Assembly (NCBI RefSeq): GCF_014529535.1
Contig: NW_023503493.1
Span: 18,632,001-18,696,000, forward strand
Source of the DNA: Bradysia coprophila
Lineage: Eukaryota; Arthropoda; Insecta; Diptera; Sciaridae
DNA: 64,000 nucleotides
Reading direction: 5' to 3'
Part shown: positions 42,027-54,935 of the stretch, piece by piece
Numbering within the stretch: the stretch's first letter is position 1
How the letters are laid out: each line of letters begins with the position of its first letter
Translations under genes and position numbers: made by a program
The notes under the pieces: generated by a model
Told to the model about the DNA's origin: nothing
Databases searched by the model: none
What the model saw: only the letters and a program-made list of their open reading frames with translations

Positions 42027-45000
42027 CTAAAAAAAGATTCGGTCGCGTACTGTTGATCTCAAAAAGATTTTCGACCTAAGTCCATATTTCTATCTGTACA
42101 GTCCTTCAATAGATATACATTAAACAAACAATAAACATCTTTATTTTCTGTTAGGTCTTGCAATCCCTTCGCTTTCGCGCTATCGACATGCTAAATAAAC
42201 TCATTTTTGATATTATTAATAAATCCAATAAATATTAAAACATTGCACAAAACCCACTTAGCATCCTGCCAATTTCATAAATAAAACATAAAAACTCAAT
42301 AAATTGCCCCATTCCAATTGTTTTTTCATCTTTTTTTTAAAAAAAAAAGAGTATAATGCGAACACAACCGGATATTATCTTACAATAAAAAAGGGTAAAT
42401 CTGGTAAATGGTCAAGGCACATTAGAATATAATCTAAAAACCCTTTTCTGTTGGTTGTTACTCAACCAAAAGAGAGCACTAAATATTTATTAGTTATAGA
42501 AAATCCGATTTTATTACGATTCAATAACCTAATATTTCAATTTTATATTCACAGAAAAAATAAAATGAAATAGCAAAAGACAAAACAGGGCAAGAGATTT
42601 TCTATTCTATTTGCCCACGTTTTAAGCTTGAATGCTAGGGGTGCTCGATAATGCTATTTCTATTTATTTTTTTTCCTTGTCTGGCCAGATTTTGTCTCTT
42701 CGAATTCAAGTATATAGAAAGCAACACACACACAAATTATAATTCAGAAATATTGAATGAAAATTTAAAAGAATTCGCGTAGTAAATCAAATTCACCCTT
42801 CGGAAAAATCATGCCATACGAAAGTTGTGCTTAAAAGCTTCATAAATTATGTGAAAGAGGCATGTTGAGACATAAATAATTCGTACATGCATTATGAATG
42901 GTTTGCCAAACATCTCAAGGAAATCTCATAGTATTGTTTACTCATATGTGGCATTAGACTGAAAAATTCAAGTGTGTAAAACTTTGCTTCAACGAATTTA
43001 AATTTGAATACGACATTACCGTTAAGTATGGAGACCGTGAATTAACATGTTTGGCAAGTGATTTTACGAAGTCTTGATTTATTTAAATAACTGGTGCATA
43101 AACCGACTACAAATTTAAGCCGCAAAAGCTCATAAACACTTTCTTAAAAGAACTTTTCTCAACATCTGCCACATGTGACGCAATTTTTTTGTTTTTTTAT
43201 TTTCTTTATGTATTTTTTTGGGTAAAATTTTTGTTTCAATTTTTGCGTACAGAGACTTGAGTTACTTTTTACTTTCTTAAAGATTTTTGGCTTATCCCAT
43301 ATTTCACAACCGAGATTTTATGTACGTCCTGCTAAATAAGGTGAACACTGGGCCATTGGGCGAACGAAATTATGCGCAAATTATTGTATAAGGGTTGCCA
43401 TAATAGGAAAATAAATGATGAAAGAATTAATGAAAACGAACCGTTTCCTCAAAATGTGTCACTGCATGGTTTCGAAAACTTCGAAAAAAAGGCATTGAAA
43501 ATAAATCTTATGAATGAAATATGCTAATTTCAAAGGCGAAAAACGTTATGAAATCTGATACCTGTCATAACTGCCATACATAACTAAAGATGCACGCCAA
43601 ATTAGTTGTTTTTTAACAAAGTGTAGCTGATCAAACCAAACATTAAATCAGATAAAGCAGAAATTTTCAGTCGCACATTTAAAACTTAGCGCCTAATTTT
43701 CTCAATCATTTTTAGTGTTGATTTTTCAGACAAAAATGTCTGTGAAAAGAAGTGTGAAATAATAAAGTTATTAAATCTATCCTATCTTATAGATGCATAT
43801 TCATGCAGTTTCGAACAAAAATACAGTTTGTATTATGTATGCATGTTATTAAACGTATTGCACGTGTTCAATGTTATGACGTCATTTTCATATTTTTCCT
43901 ATGCTAAACACAAAATAAATAAATAAAAAGTGATCGTTCACCAGATGGTCGTGTATAGGGGATGGATAACAATTATTAACAATTTGAATACCTCTTACTC
44001 TGTGCATTAAAATTTTCTAACACATTTTCTACGTAAACTTTTATGTTAACTGAAAGGACTGGGACTCGTGAGTATTCGTTTTAGTAGCTAAGGCTAAAGT
44101 GCATAGTCATTTTAAAGAGATCCATTGCGAAAAAAGAGCAAGATTTTGCAGGCATAAATTTTTATAAACCCACAGAAATGTCGTTAAAAAATTGCCATAA
44201 TCGAAAATGAAACCAATAATGTTAGCTTAGGTCGTCATTCAAAATTTAGGCTGAAACATATACATATAATTTGCCAACATATTGACATTTACCTTACCCA
44301 TGTAAATTTTATTCAATGTAGAAACATATGCATGAGATAAATGCAACAAAGATATGTTGTATTATATGGTATTACCATGTGTAACACGGTTATTACTATA
44401 CACAGCAATTACGTATAGTAATACAGAGGTATACAGAATGAAATTAAATATTAAAATGAGTTAATCTGTTTCATCTAGTTCATCATGTCAGTTCGATACC
44501 GTTCCATATTATACGCGTGGTTCACTGGAAAATAAAGGCGGTATGGTATGAGTAATCAATTTTTCCGATTATGTTTACAAACATCTGTTAAAAGGTTGTT
44601 TATTTTCGAAAATGATTTGGTCAAACCATTAAGTTAATGACCTGTTGCCTTATGGTATGTGACGGTAATTTTGTAAATAATTTTACTAATAATATTAATA
44701 TTCGCCAAAAAAGCTCCTATATTTTATGTTTCGTTGTTAAAATTTTCAAGTTTTAAATAAACATATTTTCCACTAAAAAAATACAAATAAATCTCCCTTC
44801 CATCAACACTATCCCAATGCAACATAGTAAAGCCAAAATCTCTCGCACATCAAACATGTATGCAGTCACATCTCGCACCCAATGCTATTATGGTGTGCCA
44901 ACCCTTAATGTGACTTTCTTACTTTTATTATGGGGATTGCCGAAAAAGAGCAAAAAAAATTGACTAAAACCAATTCCATGTTCCACACACAGTTTGTATA

Positions 45001-45226
45001 TTTATCTGTGCAACAATGTTGCAAAATAATGTTTGAAAAAGTGCGTTGTCATTGTTGTTCATGCAATCGAATACCTACATGCTTATATGGTTCGGCAATA
45101 AAAATGGGAGCTGTGGGGATTCTGTTTTTAAAATAACGAACCTGCTCTTTTTGTGTAAAATTGTAAATTCGAACTTCGAACTAATTGCAATTAGTAATGA
45201 AATACGACTGATAACGTCGATACATT
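42027..45226. other. No gene recognised
   Basis: AT-rich. A decayed piece related to the 24867-25304 palindrome lies near 43160-43260 (GTGACGCAATTTTTTTG, TTTTTGCGTACAGAGACTTG). No coding evidence. Confidence 0.5.
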
Positions 45227-45430
45227 TGTTGAGAATTGTATCTCACATTCACTCGTGGAAATCCTAATCTAGACGGCCATTAGAATGAATCACATCAGAG
45301 TACACACGAACGGAGAAAAGAAAGAAAAAGTCAGTTACAATTGTACGATCGATCAAATAAAGACGTGTTTCCGGGGACAACATCCCCAAGTCTCAGTATT
45401 TCATTGTAGTGAAACGTAGAATTCTCAACA
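45227..45430 (+). repeat. 5' LTR, 204 bp
   Basis: Contains AATAAA at 45356-45361 and a GGGGACAACATCCCC hairpin, both within or next to a 54-bp stretch missing from the 3' LTR. Confidence 0.9.
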
Positions 45431-45432
45431 AG

Positions 45433-45444
45433 TGGCGCAGCCTG
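45433..45444 (+). other. Primer-binding site, possibly tRNA-Ser type
   Basis: TGGCGCAGCCTG lies two bases after the LTR. The first eight bases match the TGGCGCAG start of the serine-tRNA primer sites known from Drosophila 17.6/297 elements. Confidence 0.6.
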
Positions 45445-47209
45445 AAAAAAAGCAAAATAGTGAAAAGCTAAAAAGAAAAAAAAAAACAGTGACGGCTATA
45501 GTTTTGTGTGGATGTCAATGAAAAAACAAATCGGCGAAAAGTTGCAACATGAAAGGAAAAGTGTCGAGTTTTCCGAGCGAAGAAATAGAATCTAGATGGA
45601 AAAATTCTACACGCTTCGTTCGAACGCAAAGTTACGGTGAAGTGACGAAGATTGCATTTGGCGAACCGTTTGTTTTCCTCAAAGTGGTCATGGACGTAAT
45701 TTACAGATCAAAGACCCTGCTATTGAGCACTCGAATCAGTCGTTGACTTGCAAATAATCCATCATTCAGTTGAACCAATATGAATCAGAATTTGGTAAAA
45801 TTCAACAGCTGCTGTGAAGGTTGAAACGATCGGTAAATGAATCCTACCACCCAATGAATCGTTAAAGTAAAAAGTCATAAAACCGTTGCGTACGGAGAAC
45901 GCAATCAGAGTCGATCCAAGTTTGGAAGCGAAAAATCAGCATTTTGGTGGAATTCGTCCACAAAACCACACAATGCATCGTTTGATTGGACCCTTGTTGG
46001 AGTCGTTTGCATTTTCGACCAGGTGAGTGCACTCATGACTTTGGACATTACTGTGACGTTGGGTTGAGTAGGACGTGAGTTGAATGTATGCAATTTATAG
46101 GACAAGTGGTTTCGTGGTAGTGTTAGAAATCAGCATCGCTTCCTACCGTACGTTTGCGTTCGTGTGGAGGAGTGTGTTGTTTGAGGCTAGGCTCAAAGAA
46201 GTGGAAAATTGTTCACGATTGTTTTACAGCGGGGTTTTTTTTTTTTTTTTTAATTTTTCTTGAGCTCATTTTGTGTTCCGCCGAATTGATGTGATGTCTG
46301 TAATTCAAGTGTGAACAAATTTGAAGGTTCTGTGATTGGGCGAGGGTGATCAGCTAGAATAACGTTATAGATTGAGGTGGGAAATTGACTTGACTGTGGA
46401 CGAAGACGAACACGAATGGTCGAAAATGAACTGGTTGTATCGTGTGAACGTAGCAGTGCCGAGACAGTATATTTACAGTTGCTACAGCAGCAATTACCAA
46501 GATGATTTCGAACGGCAACTAAGTACATCGGTGTGACTACGAACGGCAACATAATGATGTGAACAATTTGTTGAAAATGGGCGCACAGCCAGAAGGAAAT
46601 GGATGAATTGTTGGTAAAAGTCAGATAAAGAGTAGAGGTAAGATATTTACCGGGGATGTGGCCGGAGTCAGCTCACCGGAGTGTGGATTGGGCACAGGCG
46701 GTAAATATTCTTTCAAGAAACCTCGAAATTTATTCTTACCAGACGCATTGGCTATATGAGATTTTGGTTGGAACTGCAATGGACTTAATATTAATCGTAG
46801 CGAACGAATACTGGCGTACCATTCTGAGAGAGCGTAAAGAAAAAGTAAGAAAATGCAACGGTAGGAGCATGTGATCGGACTAGTAGCATCCGATGATGCA
46901 ATATTGCAAGGTCGTAGTGGAGTAAGCAAGAGAAAAACTAGAGATGCTTTGTCGAATATTGGTTTTGGCAGTAGTGGATGACGTTTGGTCAGTGATGTGC
47001 TGAGAAAGGATAACGAAAAAGGCATCGTCCACATGCCAAATCGATGAATTCAAGTTAAGTGAGCGACTTGGCAACCTCCAGAAATTCAACATCAAACTCG
47101 GTTCGGTCAGAATTGAGACGAAATAATCCATCAGATTCGGCTGACGATACAAATTGGACGGTGGGAGTTTTTCCTCAACTGCCACAAATTGAAATTGAAG
47201 TACAGTACA

Positions 47210-47412
47210 AATTGGTTGGCCATTAGACGCAACATGGCAATTCGGTTGGTCATTGGACGCAACACGACGAATTGGTTGGTCATTGGGCGCAACATCGCTG
47301 AGATATTCGGTTGGTCATTGGACGCAACACGACGAATTGGTTGGTCATTGGGCGCAACATTGCTGATATTTGGTTGGCTATTGGACGCAACATTCAGTTG
47401 GTCATTGACGCG
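47210..47412 (+). repeat. Tandem repeats inside the LTR element
   Basis: About seven units of roughly 30 bp with core GGTTGGTCATTGGACGCAAC. They create long but artefactual frames on both strands. Confidence 0.85.
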
Positions 47413-48039
47413 ATGAGAATTTGGTTGACCGGAGCTGACAATATTATTCGTGGCGCTACGAACAGGTAGACAATAGTAGCGAACTACTATGTGCAAAGAG
47501 TTTGAATTTCAGAGGGAAGAACGGCAATAAGTGGATCAGCAAGGAGAGTAACAGTGAAACTCTACAGAATTTAACCAACGTAAATGAGCAGGAAGACGTA
47601 AAAGAAATCATCAGTAAAAGGTCCAACGTGGTAGCAAGCACACCCTAGACACTTCGCCAGAAAATATATGTGAATAGCCTGAATAGTGTCACACCCTTGG
47701 TAGCAAGTGAGGTTTCATATCGACTTAAGCTAGTGGAGGACTAGTAACGTCTCAGAAACGAGTCGACATCGAAGATGATTGGACTGGTAACATCACATCA
47801 ACAACTGAAATATCAATTGATTTGATCGGTGGCGGACGGGCAACAGTGAAGAAACGAAGTTTACATAAAAGATAGTCGGGTCGGATTAGCAACATAAGAA
47901 GACGCGCAACACCTGAATTTGTTTGGCCAATGCAGGAATGGCACAGCATCCAATGATAGAACGGAAAAAAGGTCGGAATTTGTTGGATCGATTGCAGACA
48001 GTAACGCAACATCTAATGGTGAAGATTAACATCGGAATT

Positions 48040-48720
48040 GGTCAGTGGCCGACTGGCAACAGTGGCGAATGAAATCTTACGACGGACATTGCAACCACTA
48101 ATTACAGACAAAAGTAAAATATTTTGAGTTCTGACGACTCGAGGAACGAGAGATTCGATTCGAAGCATCGTAATGGAAGTGAAATTTCGTACGCAAATGA
48201 TCGTCGAGCCGAAGGGGACGACATCGAAATGGAAACGCACTAAAGCAATGGACAAGTCAAAGATGGTTGAGCCGTAGTGAATCGATGAATTAACAGCGAC
48301 ATTATTCAGGCTCTAATGGATGGTCGGACAGTAGTGGTCGACGATAAATACACACAAATTCGAAATTCACGTGGTAGTACATGGTCGAGTCACAGTGGTC
48401 GACAGCAAGAGAAGTGTAACGATACATTACGCACGCTAAATGATGGCCGAACCGTAGTGGTCGCCATCAAATTGGAAGCGCGAATTCACGCAATGGGTGA
48501 ATGGTCGAGCCGCAGTGGTCGACATCGGATGAAACACAGCACATTCAACGAAAGAGCTAGTAAAATTTCATGGATTGTTTTGGTCAGTAGCGAAGTAACT
48601 GGCAACTGTGACGAGGAAAGCTCTCAATCGGAATTGGTCAGTATCGGACTGACAGTAATGTCGACAATAAATCTGCATTGAAATTGGTCAGTATCGGACT
48701 GGCAGTAATATCGACAAGAA
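48040..48720 (+). repeat. Degenerate interspersed repeats inside the LTR element
   Basis: Motifs of the type ATGGTCGAGCCGCAGTGGTC and GGTCAGTATCGGACTGGCAG recur about ten times at 40-100 bp spacing. Confidence 0.7.
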
Positions 48721-48884
48721 AATTTGGCAGCATGCAATAACAGAAAGAAATCAGGATTCAGTGCAGCATTCAATGAAGACAGTACCGCAGTGGTAACAAC
48801 GAAAAAGCGAGGAACATGGAAGTATGTTGAGGAAGCGAACATTTTGGAATCAGATTTGGTTGACCTCAATAACAAGGTTATGGA

Positions 48885-48901
48885 AGGTCAAGGTGGGAGT
48901 A
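48885..48901 (+). other. Polypurine tract of the LTR element
   Basis: GGAAGGTCAAGGTGGGAGTA directly precedes the 3' LTR, the normal place for plus-strand priming. Confidence 0.6.
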
Positions 48902-49051
48902 TGTTGAGAATTGTATCTCACATTCACTCGTGGAAATCCTAATCTAGACGGCCATTAGAATGAATCACATCAGAGTACACACGAACGGAGAAAAGAAAGA
49001 AAAAGTCAGTTACAATTGTACGATCGATCAAATAACGTAGAATTCTCAACA
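48902..49051 (+). repeat. 3' LTR, 150 bp, lacking 54 bp and the AATAAA
   Basis: Identical by eye to the 5' LTR except for one 54-bp deletion, which removes the poly(A) signal. Confidence 0.9.
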
Positions 49052-49288
49052 ACATTTATCCTTTTAAACCTTCTATGGCTTCTCTAAACAGCAAACGTAT
49101 GGCTACACACGATTGAATCCATTAATTCTTTTGCTTTAAGTATCACGTAACGTTTGAGACTAAATCTCCTACTTCTTTATAGTTTTACTATTTTTCCCTA
49201 ACTCGAGATCATCATTCAAAATCAAAGTTATTGCCTGTTAAGTCACTGACGGTAACATCAAAATATGTATATTTGTAATAAGACATCG

Positions 49289-49845
49289 AGAGGCTTGGAA
49301 CAGGTCAGGTCAACCTGAAACCTGACCTGAAACCTGAATCGACCTGAACCTGAACTGATTGATTTTGACCTGAACTGATAGATTTTGACCTGACCTGGTT
49401 GTCCTGAGCCTGAAAATTGGAAACCTGACCTGACCTGAATTTTTACTATAACTTATGAAAAACGTGCAACTTTGAATATATACAATCGCTAAGCCGAACT
49501 GGTGTGCATACGTTATTTTGCACCAGCTGGTCCCATTTGAAATTGTATGTGACCAGCTGGTGCAAAATAACGTATGCACACCAGTTCGGTTTAGTGATTG
49601 TAGATACACTGCATGGAACTGCGAAACAAAAAACATAATTTTAGAGGTCCACAACAACGAAAATCAAAAAGAATATGCAAAATGAATCAGGTCAATTCAG
49701 GTCAAAGCTGGACCAGGTCAGGTCAGGTCAGGTCAAGTTAAATTTGAAACAGGTCCGGTCAGGTCAGGTCACGTAAATTTCAGGTCAGGTCAGGTTTTTG
49801 ATTTTAAGGTCACAGGTCGCCCTAAACCCGACCTATTTCGAGACT
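49289..49845. mobile_element. Inverted element built of ACCTG/CAGGT pentamers
   Basis: The left half is rich in ACCTGACCTGAA repeats and the right half in their complement CAGGTCAGGTCAGG. The outer ends are loosely inverted (TCGAGAGG and TTTCGAGA). A MITE lies in the middle. Confidence 0.6.
49483..49600. mobile_element. Hairpin MITE flanked by TA
   Basis: Inverted arms of about 48 bp starting CAATCGCTAAGCCGAACTGG with two or three mismatches, and TA at 49481-49482 and 49601-49602. Tc1/mariner type. Confidence 0.85.
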
Positions 49846-50146
49846 AAGTTATTACCAAATTAATAAATTATAAAGAAGACAACAATCAAAAGTTCATTAA
49901 CACTGGATAATGTGATGTCGAGATAATGTTTTTGTTGGACGTATTAAGTATTGCTTGATTACAACGACGATGAATATAGAAAAAAAAGGTTTCACTTAAA
50001 CTTAGTTATTATTCCATTGTCGTTTTCCATGTTGATTATGTTTTGAAAACTTTTTGGATACATAATCGTTGAAATTGAATCGAGCATTTAAAGTTCTAGT
50101 GGACTCGAACTCTATCTGTTTATTTAATTAGTCAATTTAGTTATAC

Positions 50147-50584
50147 CTATTGTATATGCATAAGGGCATATATCATTAGTGTAGAAATAATGGAAAATGT
50201 TAACAATAAAAACGAGTCGACGAGACAGCATTGTAATAAAATAATTGCTAAAAAAACAAACAAAAATGGAATATTATTTAAGAGAGGGGAATAATCTTTT
50301 TTCCAGTTTAATAATAAAAAACAATTATACAAAACATATAGAAGAGGATACAAAATGGATTGGCCTTCGAAAACTCCGTGTTTGACTATTGGATACATCT
50401 TTTGAACACCTGTGTGCAGTAAATAGGGCAATGACTGATGATTTTTTTTAATAATATTTTTCATAGTCGCTTTAATATTATAATAATACAGAATACAGGT
50501 ATCATTTTGTATACAATACATTAGAATCAGATCTCCCTCATAAGGTTTTAGTAATAAGTTCAACCTTATAATATGGTTGTGCAT
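50147..50584 (-). CDS. Hypothetical hydrophobic ORF, doubtful
   Basis: 145 codons with an ATG at 50584. The C-terminal half has two or three hydrophobic stretches (for example FLFVFLAIILLQCCL and LLLTFSIISTLMIYAL). I recognise no family, no splice context and no paralogue in the window. It is kept only because a stop-free run of this length is uncommon in DNA this AT-rich; chance is the more likely explanation. Confidence 0.12.
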   Translation of the reverse strand: MHNHIIRLNLLLKPYEGDLILMYCIQNDTCILYYYNIKATMKNIIKKNHQSLPYLLHTGVQKMYPIVKHGVFEGQSILYPLLYVLYNCFLLLNWKKDYSPLLNNIPFLFVFLAIILLQCCLVDSFLLLTFSIISTLMIYALMHIQ

Positions 50585-50691
50585 CTTATGGAGAAATGTA
50601 CATTATACCTGTTATTGTGATGATATTACATCCGTTGATTTACACAGGCTAGTTATGATGTCAATCGTTTCTAATCTCGTTATTTTTGAGA

Positions 50692-51622
50692 TTCAGAGGG
50701 ATTCAGTGGACTTTTTTATATGTGCCTAGAAAGGACTTCGACCCTAGAACCCAAAACCACTTTCAAAAAAATTCTTCGAAGCTTTTGTGACTGGTGAAAG
50801 GTGATCAAAAACCGAAAACTTGCACTTTTCTTACCAAGATTTCTCCGGGTACACGAGCCGTACAGGTTCGTGTGGGGTGTCATTAGAAAGGTAATCACAT
50901 GTACTATTGAGCCGAATAGAGACTCATTGGTTTTAAAATTAATCCACACTGAAATATGTGCAGTTGAAGTTTTCAAGCAAAAACTTGCACTTTCCTTACC
51001 AACATTTCTCCAGTTACACGAGCCGTACATGGTGGTGTGGGGTATCATTTGAAAGGTAATTTTATGTGCTTTTGGGCCAAATAGGGTCTTATGGGGGTTT
51101 GAAAGCATCTACGATTAAATATGAGAAGTTGAAATGTATAAGTGCCCATATTTCATCGCATATGCATCCAAACCCCATAGGACCCTATTTGGCCCAAAAG
51201 CGCATAAAATTACCTTTTAAATGATACCCCACACCACCATGTACGGCTCGTGTAACTAGAGAAATATTGGTAAGAAAAGTGCAAGTTTTCTGTTGAAAAC
51301 TTCAACTGCACATATTTCAGTGTGGATTAATTTTAAAACCAATGAGTCTCTATTCGGCTCAATAGTACATGTGATTACCTTTCTAATGACACCCAACACG
51401 ACCCTGTACGGCTCGTGTACCTGGAGAAATTTTGGTAAGAATTTTCGCAAATTTTCGGCTTTCGATCACCTTTCACCAGCCATAAAAGCTTCGAAGAATT
51501 TTTTGAGAGTGGTTTTGGCTTCTAGGGTCGAAGTCCTTTCTAGGTACCTATAAAAAGTTCCACTAGAAAACACGCCCGATTTCGGTAGGCTGTTTTTCAA
51601 AAGAATCCCTCTCACTGATTTT
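50692..51622. mobile_element. Foldback element, type member of a dispersed family
   Basis: Two arms of about 400 bp run to a centre near 51110-51180. Shared blocks include CACGAGCCGTACATGGTGGT, AGTCTCTATTCGGCTCAATA and CCTTTCTAGG. The outer end carries GAGGGATTC. The left arm lacks a block near its outer end (GTAGGCTGTTTTTC) that the right arm retains. Single-arm relatives lie at 10265-10605 and 11887-12145. Confidence 0.8.
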
Positions 51623-53626
51623 TCTCAAAAACTTTGTATGTAAACGAGGGTTTGGTAATGCAAAAATTGGATTTATTTGACGAAGTCTAGTATGTATTAC
51701 CGACGAGATGAAACGAAAAATAAAACAGATTATCCTTTACTCTGAGTCTAATATTTGAATCGCAGAGATATGTTACAACACAGATAAGTTACCTGGACAT
51801 AACATTTAGACACCTTTAAAGAATAAACTACGAATATTGAAGATCAATTGTTTGCTAAATTTATTCGATTATATTCCCTCAAGCGTAATGTTGTAAAATA
51901 TTTTTTTTTATAATTTTTAATATTACCTGTATTCCATCAAGGTGCAATCATATCAAATTAGTTTCGTGAACTTGACTTGCATTACCATACTAATCGATTT
52001 CACGGTTATTCAGATATGCATACGGTGAGCTGTGTTGTTGAAAAAAAAAGTTGTTTTGGAAAATGGTATGACGATGAGTGGTTATAAAGAATTGAGATAA
52101 TTTTTTTTATTCAAATAAATAATTTAAAGAAACCCGTACATCATAATCGTGCGTGCTACTGTATTGAAGATGAAAAATCCTGGTAGAAAATCATCGTTTA
52201 CAATTAATCGTTGCTTTGATAAACTGGTAATTTAATTTCGTCGAATTTATTGATAGAAAATTGTACCAATTAGGGCCTGGCGATGGTATACTTCTCATTC
52301 CACTTCGATGGAGAAGTAAGATTCTTATCAAACTGACTTCGAACGGTCAACTTTTTGGATTTTTCGATCTCCAATTATGTTCAAATCTATTTCAGTCTAT
52401 CTGGCTGTGGAATTGGTGAAGACTAAAAATTTCGGATAGACTTAAAATCTATATAAATCTGATGTCAATAAGGTTTTTCCGATATCAGGCTCACCTCGAA
52501 ATACAAATGCCTTTCAATTTATTCTACTAATAGTATGAACTCAAAATTTCCGTTTCCCAGAGTTACTAAATCATTTTTAAGTAAACAAGAGTAATTTTTT
52601 AGGAAGTAAAATAATTTTTCTAGACTACAATTACTAATGCAGTTTCATTAGAAATGTTCTAGACGAATACATAGACTTTGTCCACTTACCATTTAAATAG
52701 GTAATAATATATCGTACTATGCCATTGCCATGTCTCTTGTTACATGTTTTCACTGTACTAAATTTAAAAACGGTGAACTGAACGTAGACCTCACGTTACC
52801 ATCGGTAAATTTCATAGAAGTGCCGAATTTGCAATAGCTGGCTATAAACAATAACATGAACTGGTTGGAGAAAGACTAGCTAATGCATATTCGGCACACT
52901 AGTGAAATTTACCGATTGTAGTTGTCGACTGCAAACAAAGAAAGATTAAAAGTTCTGCAAAAGCAATATGAACACGGAACCACGATAAACTCATTGCAAT
53001 AACCATTAAAGTAACGACTATTGTGTATTGAAACATGGAACGCTTTGATGAAAATATTCCTCATTGCGTTCTCTGTTTACCATACCACACAGACGTTCAC
53101 ATTACGTTGCTATATATTTCCATATGCTTAAGATATAGAATACACGATGGTTTCAAAATGAGATAATTTTCATCTACATCCAATCTTCAGATGCACGAAG
53201 TACAACCAGATAAGACATTGACGTTACCAACCCTAACGCTTTTCGTCCATTATAGAATTTAAATAATTTTCGTTCAGTTACTTTCTCGCTTTCACAAAGT
53301 TTTATTATCGACCCAATGAATGAGAATTGAATTTGGTAAAGGAATCGTTTTTCCTTCAATAAAATAAATTCAGAAATAATAAAAGACCCCATCAAATTGC
53401 CTCTTCTCATTAAACGTTCTGGGAAAAATTTATTTCAGAATATTTTACCAGAAAAAAGTCTACCAACATTAAAAATAATTGCATAATGACCAGGTTACGT
53501 TTTGGGTACAGAAAATTAATGTTATTGTGCACAACGTCAAGACGTCTACCTCTCTCTATATCACAATTATTATTTCAATTTGGGCCAATATTGTATTATA
53601 ATGTATGGTTTACGATTGTCGGAAAT
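51623..53626. other. No gene recognised
   Basis: AT-rich. A loose inverted repeat is visible near 52790-52925 (CGGTAAATTTCATAGAAGTG versus CACTAGTGAAATTTACCG). The minus-strand frame at 53174-53410 is not supported. Confidence 0.45.
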
Positions 53627-54935
53627 CACGGTTCCCCTCAACCGAAATAAAGTTTTATTTTTGGGTACCCAAAAAATGAGTCTTGATATGGATGAAGGGA
53701 CCCCTAAGGACTATAAAACAGGTTTCCTTCACTCCAGGTCTGCTGATCTCCCCATAGTAAAATTTTCAAAATTCGTTTTTTTGAGGCATCTATGGTAGGT
53801 TTTCAATCTTTTTTAGCTTATATTAAGATCCCTGAGCTCAGAAACAGCTCAGTGAGTCCGTCAATGAATTTTATGGAAGAGAAAAATAATGCATTCATAG
53901 CCGCAACACTAATTTTTAAAATTTCGTCGATTCCGTTCTGCGACTCATAAATCGACTGCAAACCATTGACTAACATCTACAAACAAGTTCGGAATGTGGC
54001 TTAAACTAATCTACAGATGTCTAAACTTAAATACAAAGAAAGAAAATTTGCCAAAAAAATGTTTTGTGGTCGTTGCAGTATGTCAAACTTCGCCGATGCT
54101 GATTTTTCTTACTTTTTTCCCAAGAAAAGAACCTTCGAAAGTAAATAAAATGTTATAGGAGTGTTTAAATAAGCTGAATGGATCATGGACACTAAAACAA
54201 GAAACAGAATACGAGTCTAAAGATCACATTTCTAAGTTTAATCAATTAAACAAAGAAATTACATTTTCATGTAAATTTCAAATCATCCAGCAAAGAGTGA
54301 AATTATCTCGGATTATTCAAAAAACGGTTAGTAAAATATTCCTGGAGTTACCACATATTAAAGGGACTCATTTGAATTTGGCTTAACATAAAAATCAAAA
54401 AGATGGAGTGAGAGTACTTCCCGGTATACTAATATTACACTCTAGAGGTAATTAAGTAAATTTGTCAAAGGTTTACAAGGTTTTTTCAGTTTTATTGGTT
54501 CGAAGCAACATATTTAATTTGAATTTTAATAAAAGTTACCGAATTTCCTTCCATTTTAAGTTTCGAAGTTCGGCATACTAAAGAGTAAATACAATTTAGG
54601 AAAGTTTAATATAATTTATTTAATTGTGTGAGCGTTTGTGTTCGTTTGTATTTACTTCAAACGTCAAATTGCGACTTTTAAAACACTCCGATAACATTTT
54701 ATTTACTTTCGAAGGTTCTTTTCTTGAGAAAAAAGTAAGAAAAATCAGCATTGGCGAAGTTTGACATACTGCAACGACCACAAAACATTTTTTTGGCAAA
54801 TTTTCTTTCTTTGTATTTAAGTTTAGACATCTGTAGATTAGTTTAAGCCACATTCCGAACTTGTTTGTAGATGTTAGTCAATGGTTTGCAGTCGATTTAT
54901 GAGTCGCAGAACGGAATCGACGAAATTTTAAAAAA

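Larger units (their letters stand above)
45227..49051 (+). mobile_element. Non-autonomous LTR retrotransposon (LARD-like)
   Basis: It is bounded by LTRs that start TGTTGAGAATTGTATCTC and end AGAATTCTCAACA, with a perfect 5-bp target duplication ACATT (45222-45226 and 49052-49056). A primer-binding site and a polypurine tract are present. The 3.4-kb interior encodes no gag or pol domain I can find on either strand and is full of degenerate tandem repeats. Short frames in it, for example 45549-45746 and 48316-48681, are not recognisable proteins. Confidence 0.9.

Noticed and set aside
45549..45746. Gag-like start after the primer-binding site of the LTR element
   Set aside because: Only 65 codons without a capsid or zinc-knuckle motif; the following interior is repeats.
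47131..47496. Minus-strand 121-codon frame rich in NDQPN repeats
   Set aside because: Translation of the 30-bp tandem repeats inside the LTR element; repeats keep several frames open on both strands.
53580..53798. Repeated short frame PLNRNKVLFLGTQK at 53580-53798 and 55934-56125
   Set aside because: Its recurrence is explained by the palindromic arms of a foldback element, not by protein conservation; no relatives known to me.
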